A stretch of 64,000 bases of DNA from Nostoc sp. PCC 7524 (GTDB lineage Bacteria > Cyanobacteriota > Cyanobacteriia > Cyanobacteriales > Nostocaceae). Made by a program: the position numbers and the translations under genes. Where the stretch lies: positions 3,501,501 to 3,565,500 of the forward strand of contig NC_019684.1 of assembly GCF_000316645.1 (NCBI RefSeq). Reading direction: 5' to 3'. How positions within the stretch are numbered: position 1 is the stretch's first letter; each line of letters opens with the position of its first letter. The notes under the pieces are model-generated. The model had not been told where the DNA came from, did not search any database, and saw only the letters and a program-made list of their open reading frames with translations. Shown here one piece after another: positions 55,461 to 64,000 of this stretch.

Positions 55461-55886
55461 TTACTGCTTCTGGGTAGCGATCGCTAATTTTGCTCCCTTT
55501 ACCTGCCGTACCTGATCCATCACTGCTACAACTTTACCGTGTCCTACTCTCTCATCAGCATTAATAACTACTAAAGCTTCTGAGTTAGCACCAGCTAAAT
55601 TACGTATTTGTTCTGCTAGAGAATTCACTAGAACTGGTTGACGATTCAAGCTAACTTCTCCTTTTTCGTCAACCGTGATCGTGATTTTTGTGGGTACTTG
55701 CTGTTGATTGGCTGTTGCTGCTTTCGGTAAATTTACTGGCAACCCTTGTGACCTAGTTAAAAACAGCGTTGACATAATAAAAAATGTCAAAATCGCAAAA
55801 ATCACATCGATCATCGGCACAATATTGATCTGTGCTGGAATATCAGCGTCATCTTGTAGGCGCATAGGCTTTTTCTCCTCGTTCAT
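55461..55886 (-). CDS. exbD: Biopolymer transport protein ExbD/TolR
   Basis: 141 residues. One N-terminal helix (about 22-44) carries the proton-path aspartate in VPMIDVIFAILTFFIM; the rest is a periplasmic domain (KITITVDEKGEVSLN, EALVVINADERVGHG). With ExbB it forms the proton-driven motor that energises TonB. It overlaps the exbB end by 38 bases from this start, or by 17 from Met-8. The tonB-type gene is divergent from exbB. Confidence 0.93.
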   Translation of the reverse strand: MNEEKKPMRLQDDADIPAQINIVPMIDVIFAILTFFIMSTLFLTRSQGLPVNLPKAATANQQQVPTKITITVDEKGEVSLNRQPVLVNSLAEQIRNLAGANSEALVVINADERVGHGKVVAVMDQVRQVKGAKLAIATQKQ

Positions 55887-56502
55887 AGCGGCGACGATAG
55901 AGTAATTCTAACTGTCCCCCATATTCCTGAAACAACGCCATTTGTCGGCTATAAAGTCCGCGAAAGGAGTTGGCGAAAAACAATGCGAATATAGCCACAA
56001 TCAACCCGGCAGCTGTAGACACCAAAGCTTCACTGATCCCAGCTGTCACGTCTGCGGTTTTTGTACCTCCCACATCCCCAATATCCAAAGAAGCGAAGGA
56101 AGTAATCAATCCTAATACTGTACCTAACAAACCTAATAGTGGTGCTAAACCGATAATGGTGTCAAAGATATTTTGAAAGCGTTTGAGTATAGGTATCTCA
56201 GCTTGTGCTTCACTTTCTAAAGCTAAACGAAATTCTTCTGGAGTTGGTTCTTCTAATTCCAACGCTGCTAAAAAAACCCGTGCAAGAGGCAAATCTGCAT
56301 TTTGTCGGAGTTTATCTATTGCACCTACTACATTGTCTAAGCGATAGAGCTTCAATACCTCTGCGATTACACGACTTTGACGGTTATGTATTCTCAGCCA
56401 AAACCTGACACGTTCAATAATTAACGCTACTGCCAATATAGAAAACACCAATAGCGGCCACATAACTACGCCACCAGCAGTGAACAGATTCTTAATTCCC
56501 AT
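55849..56502 (-). CDS. exbB: Biopolymer transport protein ExbB/TolQ (MotA/TolQ/ExbB proton channel)
   Basis: 217 residues from ATG 56502, with CGAGG upstream; an extension to 56571 is rejected as unlike the family. Three helices with the large cytoplasmic loop, and the conserved tracts TIIGLAPLLGLLGTVLG and ISEALVSTAAGLIVAIFALFF. Forms a pentameric channel around ExbD helices. First of two genes, divergent from the TonB-type gene by 260 bases. ExbB/TolQ distinction is based on the neighbouring TonB gene. Confidence 0.93.
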   Translation of the reverse strand: MGIKNLFTAGGVVMWPLLVFSILAVALIIERVRFWLRIHNRQSRVIAEVLKLYRLDNVVGAIDKLRQNADLPLARVFLAALELEEPTPEEFRLALESEAQAEIPILKRFQNIFDTIIGLAPLLGLLGTVLGLITSFASLDIGDVGGTKTADVTAGISEALVSTAAGLIVAIFALFFANSFRGLYSRQMALFQEYGGQLELLYRRRYERGEKAYAPTR

Positions 56503-56762
56503 GCAAAGCCTCGTTATCCCACAAACACAAAAACTACTAGCATACTCAGACAAATTGAGAGTTATTGTCAAGATACTTTCAAAGAATATGCTAATCTTTG
56601 CAATTAAGATGTAATGGTTTTCCTAAAAAAATCGCTCAATAAGTCTTTATAACTATTTTCTAGCTATTTAATACAGCTAGTAACTTGATTAATTAATTAC
56701 TTGATATTTGTATCTAAGCATTCTACTATATCTAAGTTAGTAATATTAAGTTGCAATAAATT

Positions 56763-58280
56763 ATGACCTTTTCGGGCATAGCTGTTGAGCAGCGTTCCAA
56801 AGAAACTGAGGCTCTCAGGTCTTTTCTGGTTTACAGTCTGATTGGCTCGGTGGCATTGCATATTGGTATATTGACCATAGGTATAGGAAATCTGTTGCGG
56901 AAAACTGCTGAAGTCGAAGCTGAACCTCTAGAGGTAACAATAGTTGAGTCGCCGACTGTAGAAACAGAACCAACACCAAAAGAGATAAAACCTGAACCAA
57001 AACCTCAGCCGGAAACTCCTATACGCCGGGTGACACCAGAGGTTAGCAGTCCCAGCGAAATTGCATTAGCACCTCAACCACAACCTCAAGCTGCTCCGGT
57101 GGCTATTACTCCTCTAAAATTAAAAACTGAGCCAGTAAGTAACCTCAAAACTCCCCCAGTTCCAAGCAAAGCGCCTGAAAAACCACAGTCAACAGCACAA
57201 CCCCAAAGAGTCCTCACATCTGAACCTAGCAATACCCAACAAACGACAACCCAACCTGTAGCACCAAGCAGTGACAAATTAAGAAGTTTGTTAAGTGGTA
57301 TCAGAGATACTAGAGCAACTCAGGGAAACAGTAGTAATAGTGATACTGTAGCAGAGTCAAATAACTCTGCTAGTATAGGTTCTAATGTCGCGGTAAATAC
57401 TGGCAATACTGCTGACACTGGCTTGAATGTTACTAACAGGCGCAGAAGAAGCAGTGACACAGTAGCTACAGCCCCAAGTTCTGTCAAAATAGAATCACCA
57501 TCAGGCAATAATAGTGGCAATGACTCTTCCAGAGCAGGAAATGGTCGTGCAGCTTGTCGTGAGTGCAGCACTAGGTATCCCGAATCTGCTAGAAGACGAG
57601 GTATAGAAGGTAAAGTTGAAGTAGCTGTTGATACTGATGAAAAAGGTAACGTCACTAATGTCAGGATTGTGAACTCTAGTGGTAATCGTGACTTGGACGA
57701 AGAAACCATTAGACAAGCACGTAACTGGAAATTAAAACCTGCTGCTAATGGTAGACAGGGAGTATCTATCGCCACTGAATATGCCATTACAGGTTCCCGG
57801 CGTTATCGCGAACTGCAAGAACGCAAAAGACAAAGACAAGCACAAGCAAGACAACGAACCACAGCTGCTAGTGCAAATACTACAGAAGAAGCTGTGAGTA
57901 ATCAACAAAGTTCACGAACATCAAATAATACAGAAAATAGAATCAGACGGCGGCGATTATCTCCTACATCATCTCCAGATACCCGACCATCAACAGCCTC
58001 AACCACTAACACTAGGACATCTGAAAATCAGAGAAGCATTCGCAATTCTCTACGTAGAGCGCGGCGTGAGCTTCCAGTTACCCAAGCATCGCCTACATCA
58101 CAACCACAACCAACTGCAAATCGACGGCGGCGCAGGAACCAGACACAAGAAGCCTCATCTTCTAGTGCAAGTAGGTTGCGGAATGCTTTACGTCGTTCTC
58201 GTCAGCCATCGCAATCTCAACCTTCTTCATCGACAACTTCTACAGAGACTTCTACCCCTACGGAGAATAAGAATGAGTAA
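56763..58280 (+). CDS. tonB: TonB-family energy transducer with long basic C-terminal tail
   Basis: 505 residues. One N-terminal helix (about 22-46, VYSLIGSVALHIGILTIGIGN) is followed by a Pro/Glu/Lys-rich spacer (55-200). Residues ~260-345 are a TonB C-terminal domain (CRECSTRYPESARRRGIEGK, VEVAVDTDEKGNVTNVRIVNSSG, DEETIRQARNWKLKPA). Unusually, ~160 more residues rich in Arg, Ser, Thr and Gln follow, whereas TonB normally ends with this domain. It would transmit ExbBD energy to outer-membrane transporters for siderophores or cobalamin. The flanking divergent exbB-exbD supports this. Confidence 0.88.
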   Translation: MTFSGIAVEQRSKETEALRSFLVYSLIGSVALHIGILTIGIGNLLRKTAEVEAEPLEVTIVESPTVETEPTPKEIKPEPKPQPETPIRRVTPEVSSPSEIALAPQPQPQAAPVAITPLKLKTEPVSNLKTPPVPSKAPEKPQSTAQPQRVLTSEPSNTQQTTTQPVAPSSDKLRSLLSGIRDTRATQGNSSNSDTVAESNNSASIGSNVAVNTGNTADTGLNVTNRRRRSSDTVATAPSSVKIESPSGNNSGNDSSRAGNGRAACRECSTRYPESARRRGIEGKVEVAVDTDEKGNVTNVRIVNSSGNRDLDEETIRQARNWKLKPAANGRQGVSIATEYAITGSRRYRELQERKRQRQAQARQRTTAASANTTEEAVSNQQSSRTSNNTENRIRRRRLSPTSSPDTRPSTASTTNTRTSENQRSIRNSLRRARRELPVTQASPTSQPQPTANRRRRRNQTQEASSSSASRLRNALRRSRQPSQSQPSSSTTSTETSTPTENKNE

Positions 58281-58484
58281 GTTCTACTAAAACTCTACGG
58301 GAATTAACGTATAGTTTTTAGAATAGTTAATTTAAGTTAGTCTGCGATCGCTATTTTGTCTTTGAACTGCTCAAGGCTACCATTCTCAATTAGATTTAGT
58401 TTACCAAGAATAGGGTTTTCACTTCTGAAGTCATGCGGCTATCTTAGAGGGGACAAACTTTTTGAGGCTGGGTGAGGTGGATAG

Positions 58485-58973
58485 ATGCTAATGTTGCTCT
58501 TCTACATAAATAGTCAGTGTTACGCTCTCCCTAGCCAACAGGTTGTCGAAGTTTTACCACTTGTCACCCTCAAAACCCTTCCTCATGCACCTGAGTATTT
58601 TGCTGGTGTATTTAATTATCGAGGGCAGATTATTCCTGTACTGGATTTATGTCAGTTGATGGCAGGTAAACCCTGCTGTGAACATTTGAGTTCTCGGATG
58701 ATTCTGGTAAATTCTCAGGGAGAGAATACTGCAAAGTCGTCTGTATTATCTACAACTGCAACTTCATCGGTGTCTGTGATTGGTTTAATAGCAGAACGAG
58801 TTGTAGAAACATTGCATAAACCGAATCTACAGTTAGTTGATGCCAATGTCCAGATAGGTACAGCACCCTATTTGGGTAAGATGATCCTAGATGAACAAGG
58901 CATAATTCAATGTCTGCGGATTGAACATTTGTTATCAGAGGCTGAACAGGTTGATTTTTTGCCAGCTAACTAA
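58485..58973 (+). CDS. CheW-type coupling protein (first of cluster; WspB-like)
   Basis: 162 residues, a single CheW fold. LLFYINSQCYALPSQQVVEVLPL, EYFAGVFNYRGQIIPVLDLC and VIGLIAERVVETL are CheW-like. It links receptor to CheA. GAGGTGG precedes the ATG. First gene of a plus-strand cluster cheW-cheR-mcp-cheW-cheA, with 43 bases to cheR. Confidence 0.88.
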   Translation: MLMLLFYINSQCYALPSQQVVEVLPLVTLKTLPHAPEYFAGVFNYRGQIIPVLDLCQLMAGKPCCEHLSSRMILVNSQGENTAKSSVLSTTATSSVSVIGLIAERVVETLHKPNLQLVDANVQIGTAPYLGKMILDEQGIIQCLRIEHLLSEAEQVDFLPAN

Positions 58974-59016
58974 ATAGTGTATTTACCACAAGTCATCATC
59001 ACCCATCGCTGAAAAC

Positions 59017-60231
59017 ATGACGTATTCTGATGGCGAAGCTTTACTCAGACAAAAAATTGGTTTAGATGCAAATTCAATAGGCTCCGCCAGCATTACTAGA
59101 GCTATTGAGCAGAGGATGGCGGATGGCAAAATCACAGATATAGCCTGCTACTTGGAACAATTGCAGGAATCTAACTTGGAATGGGAAGCACTGATTGACA
59201 GTGTGATTGTTCCAGAAACTTGGTTTTTTCGGGAGCGAGAATCGTTTAAGTTTTTACAAAAATATATTCAATCTGAGTGGTTGAGAACTCAGCCTCAAAG
59301 AGTATTGCGGGTTTTGAGCGTGCCGTGTTCTACTGGTGAAGAACCTTATTCAATTGCGATCGCTCTTTTAAAAACTGGGTTAAATCAGGCTAACTTCCAC
59401 ATTGATGCTGTTGATATTAGCAAGAAGTGTTTGTTATCTGCTCAAAGAGCAATTTACGGAAAATATTCCTTTCGTGACAATACTTTATCTTTTCAAGAAC
59501 AGTATTTTCAAGCAACTGAGGCGGGATATCAGCTATGTGAACAGGTAAGGAATTTAGTACATTTTCGCCAAGGCAATTTAGCTGATCTCGATTTTTTGGT
59601 TGGTGCTGCACCTTATGATATTGTTTTTTGTCGCAACTTGCTGATTTATTTTGACCCCGATACCAAAGAACGTACTATCCGCACCTTGGAACGGTTACTA
59701 ATTCAGGATGGTTTGTTGTTTGTTGGTCATGCGGAAACAGGTTTGTTACTCAACTCTCGCTTTACTTCGGTGCGTCACTCTTTGGCTTTTGCTTATCGTA
59801 AAGCGAATATTTTATGTTCTGTAGCAAAACAGAATAGTGGCAATGAACACAAAAAGCATCATCCAATTCAACACAAACAACATATTGCTCGCCATCCCCA
59901 ACCACACAAACAACAAATTCAGCAGGCAAACTTACTAGATACCGCTAGGACTCTAGCTAACCAAGGCTCTCTTTCGCAAGCCTGTCAACTTTGTCAAGAC
60001 TATATAAGCAAAAATTTGATTAGTGTTGAAGCTCATGTACTGCTTGGTCAAGTGCAACAAGCGATGGGTCAAAATGAAGAAGCCGCAGCATCATTTCAAA
60101 AAGCAGTTTACCTGCAACCTACTTACGAAGAAGCTTTAATTCATTTAGCATTACTACGAGAACATCAGGGGGATGTGACTAATGCTAATCTTCTTTGGCA
60201 GCGCATTCGCCGACTCCATAATCGCCGATAA
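59017..60231 (+). CDS. CheR methyltransferase with C-terminal TPR (WspC-like)
   Basis: 404 residues. The CheR domain (about 1-270) has VPETWFFRERESFKFLQ, the SAM-binding LRVLSVPCSTGEEPYSIAIAL and FCRNLLIYFDP. A linker rich in His/Gln/Lys (275-305) leads to a TPR region (from ~310: ARTLANQGSLSQACQLCQDY, then AHVLLGQVQQAMGQNEEAAA). It methylates glutamates on the receptor, here the MCP encoded next. TPR-bearing CheR is the WspC arrangement of Wsp-type systems. Confidence 0.92.
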   Translation: MTYSDGEALLRQKIGLDANSIGSASITRAIEQRMADGKITDIACYLEQLQESNLEWEALIDSVIVPETWFFRERESFKFLQKYIQSEWLRTQPQRVLRVLSVPCSTGEEPYSIAIALLKTGLNQANFHIDAVDISKKCLLSAQRAIYGKYSFRDNTLSFQEQYFQATEAGYQLCEQVRNLVHFRQGNLADLDFLVGAAPYDIVFCRNLLIYFDPDTKERTIRTLERLLIQDGLLFVGHAETGLLLNSRFTSVRHSLAFAYRKANILCSVAKQNSGNEHKKHHPIQHKQHIARHPQPHKQQIQQANLLDTARTLANQGSLSQACQLCQDYISKNLISVEAHVLLGQVQQAMGQNEEAAASFQKAVYLQPTYEEALIHLALLREHQGDVTNANLLWQRIRRLHNRR

Positions 60232-60440
60232 ATTATGAGGCGCAGTAGTAGCATTTCCCCAAAAAATCATGAATTATTAAGTTATATATTATTTGTTTAA
60301 AAACTGTTTGTCTCGTAGTTTGTATGGGAAACCTTGCAGTCATAAGGCATTTCTATGTCTTGATGACCAGTTTGTTATGTATTAAATTTCTGTAAATTAA
60401 ATAAACTTTTTTTTACAGCATTTGAGGATGTAGTAAATAT

Positions 60441-62081
60441 ATGCAACAAGGTTTAAAACTTAACCATTTTGTCATAGCTGGATGTGGGTTGATAGTTATA
60501 TTAACTAGCGTTACAACTTACATTACAAAAAAAACGAATCAAGAATTGGTAACTAATTCAAATCTCCTTAGTGAAACTTACGCTTTAAAAACAAATTTAA
60601 AAGAACTAGAAAAACTTTTAGTTGATTCCGAAACAGGACAACGAGGATTTATTATTACCAAGGAAGAAGAGTATTTAGAACCTTTTTACAAAGCAAAAGA
60701 AAAATTAAATAGTAATTTAACTCAAATGGAACGAGATTTTAGAGATGATCATGAAGAACTGAAAATTCTCAATAAAATCCAAGAGTTATCTAAACAAAAA
60801 ATTAAAATTTCGGAAGAAACAATTTACCTTAAAAGACTTGGTAAGGAAAAAGAACTGCTGAATTATTTTTCTGCCAATAAAGGTAAAATTCTTATGGATG
60901 AAATCAGGCAGGAAATAGAAAAGACTCTGCAAATTGAAGATGATAAATTAAAAGAACAGCAAAAGCAAGTTAATCAACTTCAAAATTTTGCTGACTTAGT
61001 TATTTGGGGAAGTCTGATATGTATTATCCTCACAGTAATATCAGTTTGCCTTGCTATTATTCTAATTCCTGGGCGAGCTTTGAGTCGTTCTTTACAAAAT
61101 GCTTTTACTTTAGCTGAAAAAGTTTCTGATGGTGATTTAACAATTGAAGTCGAAGCAAATTCAACTGATGTTATTGGTAAGCTCATGTCTACTTTAAAAG
61201 ACATGGCAAAAAATCTTAATAATCTGATTCGTCAAGTACAACAGTCTGGTATTCAAGCAACTTCTTCGGCCACACAAATAGCTGCATCAGGTAAACAATT
61301 AGAAGCCACTCTAACAGAGCAGGTAGCCTCAACCAATCAGGTAGCGGCAGCAGCGAAAGAAATTTCTGCCACTTCCAGAGAACTTGCCAAAACAATGGAA
61401 GAAGTGGCGGCTATGTCGCAAAGTACAACCATCGCAGCCAGTGATAGTCAAAAAGATTTGTTGCGGATGGAATCTACAATGCGTCAACTGGCAGAAGCAA
61501 CTAATTCCATCGCGTCTAGGTTGGGAGTAATTAGTGAGAAAGCTAACAATATCAACAATATTGTGGTCACAATTACCAAAGTTGCAGATCAAACAAATTT
61601 GTTGTCTTTGAATGCGGCAATTGAAGCAGAAAAAGCGGGTGAGTATGGTTTAGGTTTTGCTGTGGTTGCTAGGGAAATTCGCCGATTAGCAGACCAAACC
61701 GCAGTTGCTACTCTCGACATTGAGCAAATGGTCAAACAAATGCAATCTTCTGTGTCTACAGGCGTTATGGAAATGGATAAGTTCGCCACAGAAGTAGGAC
61801 GCACTGTGGAAGATGTTGCCAATATTAGCACTCAAGTAGGACAAATTATTGAGCAAGTGCAGGATTTGACCCCGCGATTTGAAGTTGTAAGTCAGGGGAT
61901 GGAAACGCAATCTCAAGGAGCGCAACAAATTAGTGAAGCGATGACACAGTTAAGCAATACCTCTTCTCAAACAGCCGCTTCCTTGAGAGAAATTAATCAT
62001 GCTATTTCTCAACTCAACCAAGTTGCTCACGGGTTACGCCAAGAAATTTCCCGCTTCAAAATTAGGGCTGTTAGTCAATAG
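60441..62081 (+). CDS. Methyl-accepting chemotaxis protein with CHASE3-like sensor (WspA-like)
   Basis: 546 residues. Membrane helix 1 (~10-29), a ~155-residue periplasmic helical sensor with the CHASE3 motif LLVDSETGQRGFIITKEEEY, helix 2 (~187-210), HAMP (~211-265) and a signalling domain (~270-540) with the tip sequence LLSLNAAIEAEKAGEYGLGF. No CheR-docking pentapeptide is seen at the C-terminus. It would sense an unknown stimulus through the CHASE3-like domain and control CheA. 209-base gap from cheR. Confidence 0.93.
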   Translation: MQQGLKLNHFVIAGCGLIVILTSVTTYITKKTNQELVTNSNLLSETYALKTNLKELEKLLVDSETGQRGFIITKEEEYLEPFYKAKEKLNSNLTQMERDFRDDHEELKILNKIQELSKQKIKISEETIYLKRLGKEKELLNYFSANKGKILMDEIRQEIEKTLQIEDDKLKEQQKQVNQLQNFADLVIWGSLICIILTVISVCLAIILIPGRALSRSLQNAFTLAEKVSDGDLTIEVEANSTDVIGKLMSTLKDMAKNLNNLIRQVQQSGIQATSSATQIAASGKQLEATLTEQVASTNQVAAAAKEISATSRELAKTMEEVAAMSQSTTIAASDSQKDLLRMESTMRQLAEATNSIASRLGVISEKANNINNIVVTITKVADQTNLLSLNAAIEAEKAGEYGLGFAVVAREIRRLADQTAVATLDIEQMVKQMQSSVSTGVMEMDKFATEVGRTVEDVANISTQVGQIIEQVQDLTPRFEVVSQGMETQSQGAQQISEAMTQLSNTSSQTAASLREINHAISQLNQVAHGLRQEISRFKIRAVSQ

Positions 62082-62136
62082 TCAATAGTTTTTTTCCTGC
62101 TCTTCTGCACCTCTGCTTCTCACCTCCCTGTTCGCT

Positions 62137-62808
62137 ATGAATAATTGTTACAATCTCATCGGTATTACAGGCGATCGCTCTTGTCCAGAGTTATCTAATT
62201 TTATCCATTGTCGGAACTGTCCTGTTTACTCAAATATTGGTCGTCAGTTACTAGAGCGCACCATACCTGACAACTATCGCTATGAGTGGACTGAGTTATT
62301 TTCTGAGCAACGGGGAGATGATGCTGACACCTTAATCACTACAGCAACTCTCACAGTCGTCATCTTTCGTTTACAAAGAGAATGGCTGGCACTTTCTACA
62401 CAAGTTTTTAAAGAAACCATATCTCCAACTTTGATTCATAACCTACCCCATCGGAGTAATCAAATATTACGAGGATTGGTAAATATTCGTGGTGAACTAC
62501 AATTGTGTGTCTCCTTAACTCATTTGCTGAATCTGGAAACGGTTGATACTCCCGTAGCAGCTTTGAGTCCTGTGGTGTACCCACGTATGGTGGTGGTGGA
62601 AAAGGCGGGTAGTGTTTGGGTATTTCCTGTAGACGAACTGTATGGCGTACAGCGATTTCATCAACATGAATTACGAGATACGCCAAATAGCATGACGGCG
62701 ACAACTCACAACTTTACCAAAGGGTTTTTCTATTGGCGAGAGAACAGTCTGGGCTATTTGGATGAGGAATTACTATTTACCACCTTAAATAGAAAGGTGT
62801 GGCGATGA
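62137..62808 (+). CDS. CheW-type protein with cysteine N-terminus (WspD-like)
   Basis: 223 residues. The N-terminus has C4, C16, C25 and C28 in YNLIGITGDRSCPELSNFIH then CRNCPVY, a pattern I recall from WspD proteins. The rest is a CheW fold (LIHNLPHRSNQILRGLVNIR, GELQLCVSLTHLL). It would couple MCP to CheA and may bind a metal or sense redox via the cysteines, which is inference. Its stop overlaps the cheA start by ATGA. Confidence 0.85.
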   Translation: MNNCYNLIGITGDRSCPELSNFIHCRNCPVYSNIGRQLLERTIPDNYRYEWTELFSEQRGDDADTLITTATLTVVIFRLQREWLALSTQVFKETISPTLIHNLPHRSNQILRGLVNIRGELQLCVSLTHLLNLETVDTPVAALSPVVYPRMVVVEKAGSVWVFPVDELYGVQRFHQHELRDTPNSMTATTHNFTKGFFYWRENSLGYLDEELLFTTLNRKVWR

Positions 62809-64000
62809 CAAAAGAAACTGATTATAGTCAATTTTCCTTGCTGGATTTATTCAGCATGGAGGTAAAAACCCAGGTAGCGATATTAAACGATCGCCTATTG
62901 GCACTGGAAACTCAACCCCAACCCCAGGAAGACTTAGCAGCCTTAATGCGGGCAGCTCATTCTATTAAAGGAGCGGCGAGGATTGTACAACTTAATGCCG
63001 TTGTTACCCTAGCTCATGCAATGGAAGACTGTTTTGTTGCAGCCCAGACGGGACAAATCCGGCTCACTGCGGCTGATATTGATGTGCTGTTGGCGGCTGC
63101 GGATATGCTGCTACATATAGGTGAAGCTTGTGACGGTAACTCTCACCCCCAATTGCCAGAGGCAGCCAAGATTCAATCTTTAGTTACTGCGATCGCTAAT
63201 ATTCTCAATTCTCAGCCTGCTAGTCAAACTGTACCAGTAGAATTTCCACAACCAGAAACAGCATCAGCTTGGGTTGTCCCACCATCTCAAGTATTTACCC
63301 CTGTGTCCAAGGCTGAAGTCGTACAAAACCGAGCTGTGCGGGTGGGTGCAGATAATCTTAACCGCTTGATGGGATTAGCTGGAGAGTCATTAGTTGAAGC
63401 TAAATGGCTGGAAACCTTTGCTGACTCACTCCTAAAATTAAAAACTAGGCAGACGCAGTTATTCGGCTTATTGGAAGGGTTAGAAGAACTATTAAGTAAT
63501 AATTCTCGGCATTTATTAGAACGCCAGATCCAGGAAAAAATGAGTGCAGTACGTCAAACTGCTAGTGAATGTCGCCAGCTGTTAGGCGATCGCCATAATG
63601 AACTAGAGTTATATTCTCAGCGTTCTACCAACCTCGCAGATCGGCTATATCGCCAAGTCATCGCCACACACATGAGTCCCTTTGGCGAAGGAGGACAAGG
63701 TTTTCCGCGCATGGTGCGGGACATGGCTAGGCAATTAGGTAAACGTATAAAACTAGACATTGTTGGTAAATCGACGCTGGTAGACCGAGACATTTTAGAA
63801 CGTCTAGAAGTGCCTTTAACTCATATTTTGCGAAATGCTATTGATCACGGCATTGAGACACCCCAAGAACGTGTAGCAGTAGGTAAGTCAGAAACAGGAA
63901 CAATTCGGATTGAAGTTGTCCATCGTGCGGGAATGTTGTTAATTACTGTGTCAGATGATGGACGGGGTATAGATTTAGAATTTTTGCGTCAGGAGATTGC
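62805..64000 (+). CDS. CheA-type histidine kinase (WspE-like), 3' partial
   Basis: The frame from ATG 62805 stays open to the window end (398 codons seen). An HPt domain has the phosphoacceptor histidine at residue 52 in MRAAHSIKGAARI. A dimerisation region follows with GADNLNRLMGLAGESLVEA, and the ATPase N box HILRNAIDHGIE and G1 box SDDGRGID appear near the end. Full-length members have a CheW-like domain and, in WspE, a C-terminal receiver; both would lie beyond the window. Translationally coupled to the preceding cheW. Confidence 0.95.
   Translation, partial: MTKETDYSQFSLLDLFSMEVKTQVAILNDRLLALETQPQPQEDLAALMRAAHSIKGAARIVQLNAVVTLAHAMEDCFVAAQTGQIRLTAADIDVLLAAADMLLHIGEACDGNSHPQLPEAAKIQSLVTAIANILNSQPASQTVPVEFPQPETASAWVVPPSQVFTPVSKAEVVQNRAVRVGADNLNRLMGLAGESLVEAKWLETFADSLLKLKTRQTQLFGLLEGLEELLSNNSRHLLERQIQEKMSAVRQTASECRQLLGDRHNELELYSQRSTNLADRLYRQVIATHMSPFGEGGQGFPRMVRDMARQLGKRIKLDIVGKSTLVDRDILERLEVPLTHILRNAIDHGIETPQERVAVGKSETGTIRIEVVHRAGMLLITVSDDGRGIDLEFLRQEI

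Noticed and set aside
1..64000. tRNA, rRNA and intact transposase genes
   Set aside because: I looked for tRNA T-arm sequences, rRNA and transposase motifs and found none.

Overview
The window is chromosomal DNA from a filamentous, heterocyst-forming cyanobacterium of the Nostoc/Anabaena group. Evidence: abundant HIP1 octamers (GCGATCGC), many short tandem heptanucleotide repeats between genes, a phycobilisome core gene (apcD), carboxysome shell genes (ccmK3/ccmK4), a cytochrome c6-like gene, and heterocyst-linked genes (a HetP-family protein, hglK, a probable HetZ-related gene). No tRNA, rRNA, CRISPR array, prophage or intact insertion sequence was seen.

Layout. 1-8.9 kb: end of a cation/proton antiporter, convergent with a divergent cytochrome b6-like gene, then a lipase-like hydrolase, a TonB-like proline-rich protein, a cytochrome c6-like gene, and a minus-strand set hlyD-type adaptor > HetP-family gene > parvulin isomerase. 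9.3-16.4 kb: sucrose synthase, a GH65 phosphorylase fused to beta-phosphoglucomutase, an adenosine-specific-kinase family protein and small membrane or secreted proteins. 16.9-23.2 kb: hglK with a small membrane protein upstream, a convergent HetZ-related gene, ccmK3-ccmK4 and a membrane protein. 23.3-31.1 kb: alpha/beta hydrolase, a nuclease-family pseudogene split by a structured repeat element, asnS, an anti-sigma-type ATPase, rlmD, apcD and a lipoprotein. 31.2-44.9 kb: purL-purF, a peptide-type ABC permease, apt, a DUF3038/DUF4335 pair, an FHA-PBP1A, lspA and bioY. 45-53 kb: a pstSCAB operon behind a probable Pho box, and a convergent potA-potD-potB set without potC. 53.5-58.3 kb: PBP2, then exbB-exbD divergent from a TonB gene. 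58.5-64 kb: cheW-cheR(TPR)-mcp-cheW-cheA, in the order and with the domain features of a Wsp-type chemosensory system; cheA runs off the window.

How the parts fit together. Several units concern nutrient import (Pst, Pot, BioY, TonB/ExbBD), purine synthesis and salvage (purL, purF, apt), peptidoglycan synthesis (PBP1A, PBP2) and sugar metabolism (sucrose synthase plus GH65-PGM). Points most worth following up are the HetP-family gene embedded in an export-type operon that lacks an ABC exporter, the cytochrome b6-like protein missing one heme-ligand histidine, the GH65-PGM fusion whose linker is made of intergenic-type heptamer repeats, the hairpin-rich element that interrupts a nuclease pseudogene, and the Wsp-like cluster whose second CheW has a four-cysteine N-terminus.
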